DNA from: Pseudoxanthomonas indica
GTDB taxonomy: Bacteria > Pseudomonadota > Gammaproteobacteria > Xanthomonadales > Xanthomonadaceae
Assembly (NCBI RefSeq): GCF_900167565.1
Contig: NZ_FUZV01000001.1
Location: 1,116,001 to 1,180,000, forward strand
Length of the DNA stretch: 64,000 bases
Reading direction: 5' to 3'
Below are positions 9,934-20,488 of this stretch, in pieces; position 1 is the first letter of the stretch; every line of letters begins with the position of its first letter. A program made the position numbers and the translations under genes. Under the pieces are notes generated by a model that had not been told where the DNA came from, searched no databases, and saw only the letters and a list, made by a program, of their open reading frames with translations.

Positions 9934-10983
9934 TCAGGGCAAGGGCACAACGTCGAGCAAGGCCGCGACCAGGCGCTCGCCATCCCAGCCCTCGGCGGTG
10001 GCCTCGTAACTGGGCAGCACGCGATGGCGCAGCACGTCGGGGGCGATGGCGCGCACGTCTTCCGGGGTGACGTAGTCGCGTCCGGCCAGCCAGGCGCGCG
10101 CACGTGCGCAACGTTCCAGCGCGATCGAGCCACGCGGGCTGGCGCCCCAGGCAATGCGCCGGGCCAGGCTGGCGTCGTAGCGACGCGCATCGCGCGAGGC
10201 CAGCACCAGTTCAATCAGGTAACGCTCCAGCGCCGGCGCCAGGTGCACGTCCAACACGGCCTGGCGGGCGTCGAACACCTGCTGCAGCGGCATCCGCGTT
10301 TGGGCGACGGGTTCGGCATGCAGGGTCTGCCGCGCGCGCTCGCGCGCCAGGCGCAGGATCTCCGATTCGGCCGCTGCCTCCGGGTAGCCGATGCGCACAT
10401 GCATCAGGAAGCGATCCAACTGCGCTTCGGGCAAGGGGAAGGTGCCCTCCTGCTCGATCGGATTCTGGGTGGCCATGACCAGAAACAACGCCGGCAAGGG
10501 ATAGGTATGCCGGCCGACGGTGACCTGGCGTTCTCCCATGGCTTCCAGCAAGGCCGACTGCACCTTGGCGGGCGCGCGATTGATCTCATCGGCCAACAGC
10601 AGCGGATGGAAGATCGGTCCGGGCTGGAATTCGAAGCGGCCATCCTGCGGTCGCCAGACTTCGGTGCCGGTCAGATCGGCCGGCAGCAGATCCGGGGTGA
10701 ACTGCACACGCGCGAAGTCGGTTTCCAGACGGGACGCCAGTGCGCGGATGGCGGTGGTCTTGGCCAGGCCGGGGGCGCCTTCCACCAGGAGATGGCCATC
10801 GGCGAGCAGGGCGATCAGCAAGCGCTCGATCAGGTCGGCCTGGCCGACGATGGTCGCCGCCAGGTCGACGCGCAATTGCCGGAAGGCCGCGTGCAGGTGC
10901 GTTTGCGCTGACTCGGCAGCGCTGGAAGGGACTTCAGTGGATGACTGTTCCATCGGCGCAAGGGTCTGGCTTTGATGGTCCAT
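9934..10983 (-). CDS. MoxR family AAA+ ATPase
   Basis: First gene of the Bat operon, 349 residues from ATG 10983; ATG 10953 (MEQSSTEV) is an alternative, and neither has a strong ribosome-binding site. AAA+ motifs are intact: Walker A GAPGLAKT at about residues 69-76, Walker B LLLADE at 128-133 followed by INRAPAKVQSALLEAM, sensor 1 ATQNPIEQEGTFPLPEAQLDRF, and a C-terminal lid. MoxR ATPases act as chaperone-like ATPases that remodel or activate VWA-domain partners, here presumably BatA and BatB. All six genes read in one direction with gaps of 11 bases or less up to batD, making a single transcription unit very likely. Confidence 0.92.
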   Translation of the reverse strand: MDHQSQTLAPMEQSSTEVPSSAAESAQTHLHAAFRQLRVDLAATIVGQADLIERLLIALLADGHLLVEGAPGLAKTTAIRALASRLETDFARVQFTPDLLPADLTGTEVWRPQDGRFEFQPGPIFHPLLLADEINRAPAKVQSALLEAMGERQVTVGRHTYPLPALFLVMATQNPIEQEGTFPLPEAQLDRFLMHVRIGYPEAAAESEILRLARERARQTLHAEPVAQTRMPLQQVFDARQAVLDVHLAPALERYLIELVLASRDARRYDASLARRIAWGASPRGSIALERCARARAWLAGRDYVTPEDVRAIAPDVLRHRVLPSYEATAEGWDGERLVAALLDVVPLP

Positions 10984-11050
10984 TCTGACCCATGACGCCC
11001 GCATTGGTTCAGTGCGGTGGAAAAGTCCGGTTCAGATTGCGCTGGCGGGA

Positions 11051-11080
11051 AAAACAGAAAACCGCCCGATCGGGGCGGTT
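11051..11080 (-). terminator. Rho-independent terminator of the 11133-11588 gene
   Basis: Stem AACCGCCC (11060-11067) with GGGCGGTT (11073-11080), followed on the minus strand by a T-rich tail (TTCTGTTTTT). It lies just past the stop of the small exported protein and before moxR, so it separates the two transcription units. Confidence 0.85.
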
Positions 11081-11132
11081 TCTGGATTTGAAGGGCGCAT
11101 CGATTGCCGCTGCGCCCGGTCCGCCATCAGGT

Positions 11133-11588
11133 TCACTTGTCCCTGGTGTACTCGGACACGTTGGCCTCATTGCCCACCTCGGAAAAGTTCATCCCCTTGT
11201 CAGTGCGGATGATGTTCGATTTCCACCCACCGACCCAGCCGATTTGGTTGTTTCCGATGTAGTGCCCCTTGGTTATGGTGGATGCCATCTTCGCGGTCAC
11301 CTGTCCGTCGGCGCTGATGGTCAACTTGATTGGCATGGTTTCCATGGACTTCAGTGCGGCGTCGATTTCTTCCGGCGCGGCTTTGACGTTGGCCTGGGCG
11401 ACCGCGGAATCGACAGCGGCACGATCCTGTTTGGAGATCGTCTTGCTGTAATTGCGGTTGTAACCTTTGTACGTACCCACCATCCATTCGGGCGCCGGCT
11501 GGGCGTCCGCAGGCTCGGCGGCAAATGAGGGGGTGATCAGGGTTGTGCTCAGAACGGCAGCAACGATCAGGCTTCGGATGAACTTCAT
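11133..11588 (-). CDS. Small exported protein of unknown function
   Basis: 151 residues from ATG 11588. The N-terminus MKFIRSLIVAAVLSTTLITPSFA is a classic Sec signal peptide with predicted cleavage after SFA, leaving a mature periplasmic or secreted protein of about 128 residues. The mature part has a short linker (EPADAQPAPEW), a helical stretch (KQDRAAVDSAVAQANVKAAPEEIDAALKSM is broken here by length limits to its core DRAAVDSAVAQ), then beta-rich sequence ending EYTRDK. It contains no cysteine. Alone, with its own terminator and a long upstream spacer. I do not recognise a family. Confidence 0.8.
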   Translation of the reverse strand: MKFIRSLIVAAVLSTTLITPSFAAEPADAQPAPEWMVGTYKGYNRNYSKTISKQDRAAVDSAVAQANVKAAPEEIDAALKSMETMPIKLTISADGQVTAKMASTITKGHYIGNNQIGWVGGWKSNIIRTDKGMNFSEVGNEANVSEYTRDK

Positions 11589-11948
11589 GGTTTCACTGGT
11601 TGATTTGATGTCATGGGGCTGCGAAGGCACGCAGGTTGCGCACTGACGCGTCCGTCGCTTCAGGCGTGCGGCACCCTAGATGCTGTGCCAAGAGGCGTAA
11701 AGGCGGAGCACCGCTCATGCACGCACTTGGTTAAGCGTCCAGTCGTGAGTTGAAACACTCCTGCACCATAAGAATCTTCGCTGTGACAGGCCTTACTCGC
11801 CCGCGGACACTTGTCTCCATGACATCCATCATGCGTTGCGTTGGCCCGTGACATTCAGGGCGCTTACGTACATGCGGCATCGAGCCCGCAAGGCAGTGCG
11901 CAGTCGCAACGCCCCCGCGCTGGCGCATGTGCCGCAATCCCCATAAAA
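11589..11948. other. Long intergenic spacer with nothing recognised
   Basis: About 360 bases between the small exported protein and the pilQ terminator. Short open frames occur on both strands, but none has a plausible ribosome-binding site or protein-like composition. The promoter of the 11588 gene must lie here; I could not identify clear -35 and -10 boxes, a palindrome or an RNA gene. Confidence 0.4.
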
Positions 11949-11973
11949 GAAACGGGGCCTTGCGGCCCCGTTT
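11949..11973 (-). terminator. Rho-independent terminator of the pil operon
   Basis: A 10-bp perfect stem, AAACGGGGCC (11950-11959) with GGCCCCGTTT (11964-11973), tetraloop TTGC, and a CTTTTATGG tail on the minus strand. It lies 24 bases past the pilQ stop codon and ends the pilMNOPQ unit. Confidence 0.88.
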
Positions 11974-11996
11974 CATCTGCGTGCTTGGCGTGGTGC

Positions 11997-13934
11997 TCAG
12001 GGCGCGCGGGCCATCGGCGCCGGCGGAGCGACGCGCAGGACCTTCGGGGTGACGAAGATCAGCAGCTCGGCCTTTTCCTTGCTGCGACCCTTCTTCTTGA
12101 ACAGGTTGCCCAGGAAGGGGATGTCGCCCAGGTACGGCACCTTGGACACGCTGGAGCGGTCGGTGAACTCGTACACGCCGCCGATGACGACGGTCTGGCC
12201 GTCTTCCACCAGCACAGCGGTGTTGATTTCGCGACGCGCCAGTTCCGGCACCTGGCCGAAGTCGCCCAGGTCGATGAAGCGCAGCACTTCGTCCTTCTTC
12301 ACGTTCAAGGACAGGAACACGCGGTTGTCGCTGGTGATGGTCGGCACGACCTTCAGCTCGAGCAGCGCTTCCTTGAACTGCACGGTCGGCAGCGCGGCGC
12401 CGCCAGTGCCCTGCGCGGTCACGGTCAGGTAGCCGACTTCGCGGCCCTGCTTGATCACGGCTTCGCGCTGGTTGGTGGTGACCAGGCGCGGGTTGGAGAT
12501 CACTTCGCCGCGACCTTCTTCCTGCAGCGCGGACAGTTCCACGTCGAGCTGGAAGTTGGCGCCCAGCAGGGTGTAGGCAATCGCACCCGGGGTACCGGTG
12601 GTGAAGCCGCCTGCAGGCAGATTGATGTTCAGGCCCGACGGCAGCTCACGCGGCCTGCCATTGATGACGTCATCGTTGTCGCCGATGTTGCCGCCGATGA
12701 CCTGCGTGCGGTCGCCGGTACGGATACCCGACACACCGAAGCGGGCGCCCAGGTCGCGGGCGAAGCTGTCGGTGGCGATGACGATGCGGCCTTCAATCAG
12801 CACCTGGTCGACCGGGCGATCGATCACCGCGATCAGCTCGCGCATCTGCGCGATCTTCTTCGGGATGTCGCTGATCATCAGGGTGTTGGTGCGCTCGTCG
12901 GCCACAATCCGGCCACGCGGCGACAGGAAGCTGTTTTCCTGCTGGTTCATGCCACCACCACCACCGCTGCCGCTGTTGCCGATGCCCTTGGCTTCGGTCA
13001 GCGCTTTGAAGATGGCGCCGGCGTTGTGGTAGTTGATCTGGATGTAGTCGGTGGTCAGGTCTTCGCGGTTTTCAATCGCGATGCGCGCGTCTTCCTTGTC
13101 CTGCTCGAACTTGGCCAGCTCCGGCTGCGGAGCCACCCAGACCACGCCGCCTTCGCGACGCTTGTCCAGGCCCTTGGCGCGCAGCACGATGTCCAGCGCC
13201 TGGTCCCACGGCACGTTGATCAGGCGCAGGGTGACGTTGCCCTGCACAGTGTCCGACGCCACGATGTTGAGGTTGGATTCCTCGGCGATCAGCTGCAGCA
13301 CCGTGCGCACCGGCACGTCCTGGAAGTTGAAGGTGACCGGGCGGCCACCGTAGGACTTGGCGGAGGTGCTGGCGACCTTCGCTGCCGCCGAGGCAACCGC
13401 ACCGGCAGCGTTACCCGACGCGCCCATGGCGGCCTGGCCACTGCGCGGCGAGATCTCGACCACGTATTCGTTGCCGGTCTGGTACGCCATGGACTCGAAT
13501 GCGCCGCTGGTGTTCAGCACCAGCTGGGTGCCCTTGCCACTGGGGCGGGCATCCACGCGCTGCACCGGCGTGGCGAAGTCGGCCACGTTGAGCGAACGCT
13601 GCAGCGTGCTGGGGATATCGGCGTTGCCGACATCGACCACCACCGACGAGCCCAGGTTGCGCAGGTCGGGCGCGGCGCCGGTGCCGTCGAAGCGGACGAT
13701 CAGCCGACCGGCTCCGTCTTCACCGCGGCGGAAGTCGATATTGGTGATTGCAACCGGCGCGCCTGCCTGTGGCTTGGCGGCGACGGTGGCGGGTGCGGAC
13801 GGCGTGGCCGGGGGCGTCGCCGCGCCGGCCGTGCTGGCGGCAGCCAGCAGACCGATGGCAAGTCCCAGGCTGCAGGCCCTGAGCGAGGTCAGGCGCCGGG
13901 ACGGCCGCAGGCGGTAGGCGTTTGAAGCGGTCAT
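11997..13934 (-). CDS. pilQ: Type IV pilus secretin PilQ
   Basis: Outer-membrane secretin through which type IV pili extrude. The start is placed at ATG 13934 (MTASNAYRLR) because a GGGGGA ribosome-binding site precedes it; an ATG at 13952 that overlaps the pilP stop (MIGGYTM) is the alternative. That gives 645 residues: signal peptide to about 38 (ending TAGAA), an Ala/Pro linker, an AMIN domain (about 60-150) that would bind peptidoglycan, N0/N1 domains (FNFQDVPVRTVLQLIAEESNLN; DERTNTLMISDIP), a Gly-rich loop, and the secretin domain with LLGANFQLDVELSALQEEG, VISNPRLVTTN and VPYLGDIPFLGNLFK. It ends in PAPMARAP. Last gene of pilMNOPQ. Confidence 0.96.
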   Translation of the reverse strand: MTASNAYRLRPSRRLTSLRACSLGLAIGLLAAASTAGAATPPATPSAPATVAAKPQAGAPVAITNIDFRRGEDGAGRLIVRFDGTGAAPDLRNLGSSVVVDVGNADIPSTLQRSLNVADFATPVQRVDARPSGKGTQLVLNTSGAFESMAYQTGNEYVVEISPRSGQAAMGASGNAAGAVASAAAKVASTSAKSYGGRPVTFNFQDVPVRTVLQLIAEESNLNIVASDTVQGNVTLRLINVPWDQALDIVLRAKGLDKRREGGVVWVAPQPELAKFEQDKEDARIAIENREDLTTDYIQINYHNAGAIFKALTEAKGIGNSGSGGGGGMNQQENSFLSPRGRIVADERTNTLMISDIPKKIAQMRELIAVIDRPVDQVLIEGRIVIATDSFARDLGARFGVSGIRTGDRTQVIGGNIGDNDDVINGRPRELPSGLNINLPAGGFTTGTPGAIAYTLLGANFQLDVELSALQEEGRGEVISNPRLVTTNQREAVIKQGREVGYLTVTAQGTGGAALPTVQFKEALLELKVVPTITSDNRVFLSLNVKKDEVLRFIDLGDFGQVPELARREINTAVLVEDGQTVVIGGVYEFTDRSSVSKVPYLGDIPFLGNLFKKKGRSKEKAELLIFVTPKVLRVAPPAPMARAP

Positions 13935-13948
13935 CGTGTATCCCCCAA

Positions 13949-14488
13949 TCATTGATCTTCAAGCGCAATTGAAGCCGGCCGTTCCAGCCAACCGCCCGCG
14001 CCATCCGGCACTAGTTCGACAAGTTCAATGCCACTTTCGCCGACGGCGGTGACGCGACCGTCGCTCTGCCCCAAATAGTTGCCCGGACGGATCCGGTAGG
14101 TCACCTTGTCAGGCGCCATCACCAACGCAATAAGTCCCGGGCCGCGGCCGATGGTGCCCACCATGTCCAGGCTGTCCAGCGGATACTGCTCCAGGGTTTC
14201 CTTGCGGCGGTTCGGATCCGGCCGGAGACCACCACCGTCGGTGTTGTTCCAGGCATCGCTGAACGGGTCGCGCAGGGTCTGGGCGGCATATTCAAAGGTT
14301 TCAAACTGCTGCATCACCGGCAGCGGATCCAGCGGCGGCGCCGGGCGGGCGCGCACGTCGGCCGCCCACTTTTCCAGGTTCGGCGCATCGCCAGGCGTGC
14401 TGGTGATGCCGCGGGCACAACCGGCCAGGGCCAGCAGCAGCGCCAGCGCGATCAGCGGGCGGAATGCGGAATGACTGCGCATGCTCAT
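13949..14488 (-). CDS. pilP: Type IV pilus assembly lipoprotein PilP
   Basis: 179 residues. A lipoprotein signal with lipobox LALAGC places the acylated Cys at about residue 24. The following linker and C-terminal HR-like beta domain (LDMVGTIGRGPGLIALVMAPDKVTYRIRPGNYLGQSDGRV) match PilP, which links the inner-membrane PilN/PilO dimer to the periplasmic N-domains of PilQ. The ATG at 14488 overlaps the pilO stop as ATGA; an ATG two codons later is also possible. Confidence 0.94.
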   Translation of the reverse strand: MSMRSHSAFRPLIALALLLALAGCARGITSTPGDAPNLEKWAADVRARPAPPLDPLPVMQQFETFEYAAQTLRDPFSDAWNNTDGGGLRPDPNRRKETLEQYPLDSLDMVGTIGRGPGLIALVMAPDKVTYRIRPGNYLGQSDGRVTAVGESGIELVELVPDGAGGWLERPASIALEDQ

Positions 14489-15150
14489 TTCTTTGCCGCC
14501 TTCGCCGCTTCCGCGGCTGCCTGCTCCTGCGCCTCGATTTCTTTCTCGTCGAGGTAGCGGTACGTCTTGACGGTGCCCGACAGTTCCAGCGCGCCGCGGG
14601 TATTGATGCTGCCCGTGCCTTCCTTGGGCTTGAGCGAGATGTCGTGCATGGTCAGGATGACCACGCGCGGCAGCGAGGCCACGCCGCTGACGAAGGCACC
14701 GAATTGGTGGTAACTACCCACCATGCGCAGGGCGATCGGCTTTTCGGCGTAGAACTCCTTGGGCGTTTCCGGGCCAGGCTGGAACAGCTCGTTGGACAGG
14801 CCGCTGGACAGCGCGGTCTGCGAGATGTCGATGATCAGGTCCGGCATTTCGGTCTTGCTGGGCAGCTGGCGCAGCATCTGCTGCAGCACCTGCTCCATCT
14901 GGGCCAGCTGCTGCTTGAGCGGCTCCAGGTTGGCGGCACGGCCCTGGCGGTCTTCATAGGTCTGGCGCAGGGTGGCTTCGGTGGTTTCCAGGCCCTGCAG
15001 GGTTTCGCGCTTGCCCTTGATCACCAGCAGGTAGGCCATGGCGACGATGAACAGCCCGACGATGACGCAGAAGCCGATCTTGGCGTTCTGCGGCCAGCCG
15101 CCGATGTTGTTGATGTCGAGGTTCTTCAGCGAGGTCTTTTTCTGGCTCAT
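14485..15150 (-). CDS. pilO: Type IV pilus inner-membrane protein PilO
   Basis: 221 residues. A cytoplasmic N-terminus (KKTSLKNLDINNIGGWPQNAK, shortened) precedes one transmembrane helix (FCVIVGLFIVAMAYLLVIKG), then a coiled coil (TLRQTYEDRQGRAANLEPLK) and a periplasmic ferredoxin-like domain (ISQTALSSGLSNELF; YHQFGAFVSGVASLPRVV). This is the PilO topology; it heterodimerises with PilN. The start codon overlaps the pilN stop (ATGA at 15147-15150) and the C-terminus is a Glu/Ala/Lys-rich helix. Confidence 0.94.
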   Translation of the reverse strand: MSQKKTSLKNLDINNIGGWPQNAKIGFCVIVGLFIVAMAYLLVIKGKRETLQGLETTEATLRQTYEDRQGRAANLEPLKQQLAQMEQVLQQMLRQLPSKTEMPDLIIDISQTALSSGLSNELFQPGPETPKEFYAEKPIALRMVGSYHQFGAFVSGVASLPRVVILTMHDISLKPKEGTGSINTRGALELSGTVKTYRYLDEKEIEAQEQAAAEAAKAAKK

Positions 15151-15991
15151 GACTGGCTCCCGCTGCCCGAGGTGGGCGGTGGCGCGCTGGGTTGACCATT
15201 GACCGGTCCGGTGCGCGGAGCCTCCGGCTCGGCCGGGGTCGCGGCCGGAGCCGGTGCGGCCGCAGGCGGCGTCGCGGCGGGCGTGCTGCTGGCCGGAGGC
15301 GCTGTGGGCGCCGGGGCGACGACGGCCGGCGTCGGCGCGGTGGCGGCGGCGCTGGCTTCGGCGGCCGGGACCGCACCATCAGCGCCTTCCTGGCCTTCGC
15401 CCTCGGTCGCATTCGGGTTGGCCAGGCGCACCTGCAGGTTGAACACGTACGGCAGGGAGCTGTTGGCGGCGGTGGTGGCGGCAACCGCGCGGCCGTCCTT
15501 GCCCTCGCTCTTGGCCTCGATGATGCTCAGCTCAGGCTTGGTCATCCAGCCGGAACCTTCCAGGTTGCGCATGTAGGCACTGACGCGCGCGTTGGACTGG
15601 GCCCGACCTTCCAGGGTCAGCACTTCGCCTTCCTGCTTGATGTTGGACAGCGCCACGCCATCGGGAATGGTGCGCACCAGCGAGTCGAACAGGTGGACCA
15701 TCTGCGAGCGGTTGGCCTGCAGTTCCTCGATGACCTTCTTGCGCGCCAGCAGGCGATCCTTCTGCTTGTCGAGCGCCTCGATTTCCTTGATCTGCGATTC
15801 GACCTTCTGGATTTCCGCGTTCAAGTAGGCGTTGCGGTCGTTCTGGCCACTGATCTGGCGGTCGTAGTAGAACCACAGCAGGAACGACAGCAGGGCGCCA
15901 GCGACGGCGGCCAGGGCCAGCATGGTGACGAAGTCGCGCTGACGCTGGGCGCGACGTTCGGCTCGCCAGGGAAGTAGATTGATGCGTGCCA

Positions 15992-15992
<1 letters not shown>
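15147..15992 (-). CDS. pilN: Type IV pilus inner-membrane protein PilN with long Pro/Ala tail
   Basis: 281 residues from ATG 15992. The conserved N-terminus MARINLLPWRAERR (INLLPW binds the PilM groove) precedes one transmembrane helix (FVTMLALAAVAGALLSFLLWF), a coiled coil and the periplasmic domain (LVRTIPDGVALSNIKQEGEVLTLEGRAQSN, shortened). The last 90 or so residues, after YVFNLQVRLANPNA, are an Ala/Pro/Thr low-complexity tail, which makes the protein longer than most PilN. The start overlaps the pilM stop by one base and the stop overlaps pilO. Confidence 0.93.
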
Positions 15993-17086
<1,094 letters not shown>

Positions 17087-17268
17087 CTACCGGCCACATT
17101 AATAACCAAGTTTTTACGCTTGGCAACCTCAGTTTTCGTGCCTGTGCGGCTTGTCACGATTCACTAAGGTTGTTCCCCAAGTCCCTGTTCCCCCAAGGAT
17201 CGCCGTCGGCGGCCTTGTCCCTCATCTATACTCTGCCGTCAAGAATTCTGCAATCGGGAAAGTGCTGG

Positions 17269-19698
17269 ATGCCACGTCTTCGCCGTTACATCCGCTGGGC
17301 CGTCATCGCCGGCCTGGTCCTTTCGCTTGCCGGCCTGGCCGCCCTGGGCATCCTTTATTACGTGGTTTCGGCCAAGGTTCCGGACGTCCAGGCGCTGCGA
17401 AATGTCGAGCTGCAGGAGCCCCTGTACGTCTACGCCAGTGATGGCCGGCTGATTGGCCTGTTCGGCGAGACCCGGCGCTACCCGGTCGACATCAAGGACG
17501 TGCCGGTCCCGGTCCGGCAGGCCTTCATCGCCGCCGAGGACTCCGATTTCTACAAGCACAACGGCGTGGACCTGACCGGCATTGGCCGGGCGGTCTGGCA
17601 GATCGCCTCGCGCAAGGAAGGCCGCGTGGCCGGCGGCAGCACCATCACCCAGCAGGTGGCGCGGCAGTTCTTCCTCAGCTCCGAATACAGCTACACGCGC
17701 AAGCTGGTGGAAATGATGCTGGCGATGCGCATCGAAAAGATGCTGAGCAAGGACGAGATCCTGCAGCTCTATCTCAACAAGAGTTTCTTCGGCAATCGCT
17801 CGTATGGCGTCGCCGCCGCGGCCGAGTACTACTACGGAAAGCCGCTCAGCGAGCTCACCCTGGCCGAGTCGGCCACCCTGGTCAGTGCGCTCAAGTTCCC
17901 CTCCAGCGGCAACCCGATCAGCAATCCGGTGCGCAACCATCAGCGCAGCGTGTATGTGATCGAGCGGATGCTGGATGACGGTTACATCACCCCGGCGCAG
18001 GCGGCGCAGGCCAAAGCCGAACCGATGCATGCCAGCCCGCACGAGCGTCCGGTCGAAGTGTATGCGCCGTACGTGGCGGAGATGGTACGCCAGGAAATGA
18101 TCGCCCGCTTCGGCGGCGAAGTGCTGACCAAGGGCTACCACGTCACCACCACCATTGATGCGGATCTGCAGACCGCGGCCGACCAGGCCGTGCGCGAAGG
18201 CTTGCAGTTGTACGACCGCCGCCATGGCTGGAACGGCGTGGAGAAGCACGTCGACGTGCCGGCCGACGCCGACGCCAAGGCCTTGTCGGCGCAGCTGACC
18301 GGGCTGGTGCCGCAGGGTGGCCTGCGCGCGGCGATCGTCGCCGCGACCGCCGACGACGGCAGCGCCACCGTGGTGTTTTCCGACGCCAGCGAGCTGGTGT
18401 TGCCCGCCTCGGCCAGCCAGTGGACCGGCAAGAGCCCGGCCAAGCTGGTCAAGCGCGGCGACGTGGTGCGCGTGCGCGCCGGCAAGGAAGTGGGCCAGTA
18501 CGTGCTGGACCAGGTGCCGCGCGCGCAGGCCGCGCTGGTCTCGCTGGACGCGGACAATGGCGCCCTGCGCGCCTTGATTGGTGGCTACAGCTTTGCCGGC
18601 AACAAGTTCAACCGCGCCACCATGGCGCGTCGCCAGCCGGGTTCCAGCTTCAAGCCGTTCCTGTATGCGGCCTCGTTCGAAAAGGGCTTCAATCCGGCTT
18701 CAATCGTGCTGGACGCACCCGTGGTGTTCCGCGATCGCCGCGGCCACATGTGGCGTCCGCAGAATGACGGCGGCGGCTTCCGCGGCCCGATGCGCCTGCG
18801 CGAAGCGCTGGTGCAGTCGCGCAACCTGGTCTCGGTGCGCCTGCTGGATGCGATCGGCGTGGACTTTGCGCGCAAGTACATCAGCCAGTTCGGTTTCGAG
18901 GAAGCCGAGTTGCCGCCCAACCTGTCGATGTCGCTGGGCACGGCCTCGCTGACCCCGCTGTCGGTGGCGCGCGGCTATGCGGTGTTCGCCAATGGCGGCT
19001 CGCGGGTCACGCCGTGGTTCATCGACGAGGTCAAGGACCGCGACGGCACCGTACTGTTCAAGGAAAAGCCGGCGGTGGCCTGCCGCGGTTGCGGCGGCAG
19101 TTCGCTGGGCAACGCCGCGCCGGTCAACGACGTGGTGGATGGCTTCAACTTCGGCGCCGAGCAGGCCGCGCCGATCAAGCCGGCAGCGCCGGCGCCGGTT
19201 GCCGAAGCGCCGGTCGCGCCCGAGCCAGCCGAAGCCGCCAGCACCGTGGCCGCGCCGCGTGCCATCGACGAACGCACCGCCTACCAGCTGGTGTCGATGA
19301 TGCGCGACGTGGTCCAGCGCGGTACCGGCACCGCCGCCAAGGTGCTGGGTCGCGAAGACGTGGGCGGCAAGACCGGCTCCACCAACGATCACCGCGACGC
19401 CTGGTTCTCCGGCTTCGGCGGCAACTATGTCACCACGGTATGGGTGGGTCGCGACAACTTCCGCTCGCTGGGCTATCGCGAATACGGCGGCAAGGCGGCG
19501 TTGCCGATCTGGATCGACTACATGCGCGTGGCGCTGAAGGACAAGCCAATCGCCAAGAACGATCCGCCGGCCGGCATGGTCCAGGTGACCACCAACGGCG
19601 CCACCGAGTGGGTCAAGACCGAGGATCTGGATCGCATCCAGCAGTTCGACGACTTCGGACCGGACGAGCCCGACGAAGAAGCCTTCGACATCTTCTGA
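17269..19698 (+). CDS. mrcA: Penicillin-binding protein 1A (bifunctional peptidoglycan synthase)
   Basis: 809 residues from ATG 17269 ([15 protein letters not shown]). One N-terminal transmembrane helix (10-32) anchors a GT51 glycosyltransferase domain with catalytic Glu90 in [12 protein letters not shown] and the [14 protein letters not shown] motif. An OB-like insert follows, then the transpeptidase domain with S459-x-x-K462 (GSSFKPF), SRN ([10 protein letters not shown]) and K701-T-G-S. It polymerises glycan strands and cross-links stem peptides in the periplasm. Before KTGS there is an unusual Ala/Pro-rich insert of about 60 residues carrying a CRGCGG cysteine pair. Divergent from pilM, as is common in gammaproteobacteria. 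Confidence 0.96.
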   Translation: MPRLRRYIRWAVIAGLVLSLAGLAALGILYYVVSAKVPDVQALRNVELQEPLYVYASDGRLIGLFGETRRYPVDIKDVPVPVRQAFIAAEDSDFYKHNGVDLTGIGRAVWQIASRKEGRVAGGSTITQQVARQFFLSSEYSYTRKLVEMMLAMRIEKMLSKDEILQLYLNKSFFGNRSYGVAAAAEYYYGKPLSELTLAESATLVSALKFPSSGNPISNPVRNHQRSVYVIERMLDDGYITPAQAAQAKAEPMHASPHERPVEVYAPYVAEMVRQEMIARFGGEVLTKGYHVTTTIDADLQTAADQAVREGLQLYDRRHGWNGVEKHVDVPADADAKALSAQLTGLVPQGGLRAAIVAATADDGSATVVFSDASELVLPASASQWTGKSPAKLVKRGDVVRVRAGKEVGQYVLDQVPRAQAALVSLDADNGALRALIGGYSFAGNKFNRATMARRQPGSSFKPFLYAASFEKGFNPASIVLDAPVVFRDRRGHMWRPQNDGGGFRGPMRLREALVQSRNLVSVRLLDAIGVDFARKYISQFGFEEAELPPNLSMSLGTASLTPLSVARGYAVFANGGSRVTPWFIDEVKDRDGTVLFKEKPAVACRGCGGSSLGNAAPVNDVVDGFNFGAEQAAPIKPAAPAPVAEAPVAPEPAEAASTVAAPRAIDERTAYQLVSMMRDVVQRGTGTAAKVLGREDVGGKTGSTNDHRDAWFSGFGGNYVTTVWVGRDNFRSLGYREYGGKAALPIWIDYMRVALKDKPIAKNDPPAGMVQVTTNGATEWVKTEDLDRIQQFDDFGPDEPDEEAFDIF

Positions 19699-19707
19699 GC
19701 CTCCACC

Positions 19708-19735
19708 GCGCCAGCCCTTCCGGCTGGCGCGTTTG
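19708..19735 (+). terminator. Terminator of mrcA
   Basis: A 9-bp perfect stem, GCGCCAGCC (19708-19716) with GGCTGGCGC (19722-19730), loop CTTCC, followed by GTTTGC. It begins 9 bases after the mrcA stop. The T tail is short, so termination may be partial. Confidence 0.75.
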
Positions 19736-19814
19736 CATGGCGGGTGCGATCGCCTCATTTACATTCACGAACCATCGTGTACATTCGAGCCCAGTTTCGA
19801 CGCAGGGGCTCGCC

Positions 19815-20468
19815 ATGCACCACGCTCGTCAGCACGCCGAAACCCGCACACGCGAGCGCCGTCACCGGCTCGCCCATGAAGCCGCACGGCTGATGGCCGA
19901 AGGCGGCATCCGCGACTTCCATCAAGCCAAACTCAAGGCCGCAGATCGGCTCGGCATCCACGATGACGCCTCGCTGCCGCGCAACCGCGAGATCGAGGAC
20001 GCCCTGCGTGAGTACCAGCGCCTGTTCGTCGGCGAAGCGCACTCGGCCGGGCTGCGGCGCAGACGCGAGGCCGCTTTGCGCGCCCTGGAATTCTTCCATG
20101 CCTTTTCACCGCGCCTGATTGGCCCGGTGCTCGAAGGCACCGCCGACGCCAACGCGCCGGTGCAACTGCACCTGCATACCGACGATACGGACGCGGTCGC
20201 CCGCTTCCTCGATGAGCACGGCATTCCCAATGAAGGCCGTACGCGCCGGATGCGCATGGACCGCGAGCGCGTGCTCGATGCCCCGGTCTGTCTGTTCAGC
20301 GCCGAGGAGCTTAGCTTTGACCTGACCGTGCTGCCGCTGGACGCGGTGCGCCAGGCGCCGTTGTCCAATGTCGATGAAAAGCCGATGCGTCGCGCATCGA
20401 CTTCGCAACTGCGCTTGTTGCTGGCCGAAGAAGAGATTGCCGATTACGAGCTCAGCGCGTCCCGCTGA
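19815..20468 (+). CDS. Conserved proteobacterial protein of unknown function
   Basis: 217 residues from ATG 19815, preceded by CAGGGG. The protein starts with a His/Arg-rich helix (MHHARQHAETRTRERRHRLA) and a motif block, EAARLMAEGGIRDFHQAKLK, followed by LPRNREIEDALREYQRLF, that I recognise from a conserved proteobacterial family. Some members are annotated as nucleotidyltransferase-like, or wrongly as a Mur ligase; no Mur ATP-binding motif is present here. The central part is beta-rich (PVQLHLHTDDTDAVARFLDE). No signal peptide or membrane helix. The AraC-type gene starts 20 bases downstream and may be co-transcribed. Function not assigned. Confidence 0.8.
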   Translation: MHHARQHAETRTRERRHRLAHEAARLMAEGGIRDFHQAKLKAADRLGIHDDASLPRNREIEDALREYQRLFVGEAHSAGLRRRREAALRALEFFHAFSPRLIGPVLEGTADANAPVQLHLHTDDTDAVARFLDEHGIPNEGRTRRMRMDRERVLDAPVCLFSAEELSFDLTVLPLDAVRQAPLSNVDEKPMRRASTSQLRLLLAEEEIADYELSASR

Positions 20469-20488
20469 CGCCTGCGAAGCGCGCTTGC

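Noticed and set aside
11841..13925. 694-codon plus-strand frame opposite pilQ
   Set aside because: Antisense to a canonical secretin gene; no ribosome-binding site or recognisable domain.
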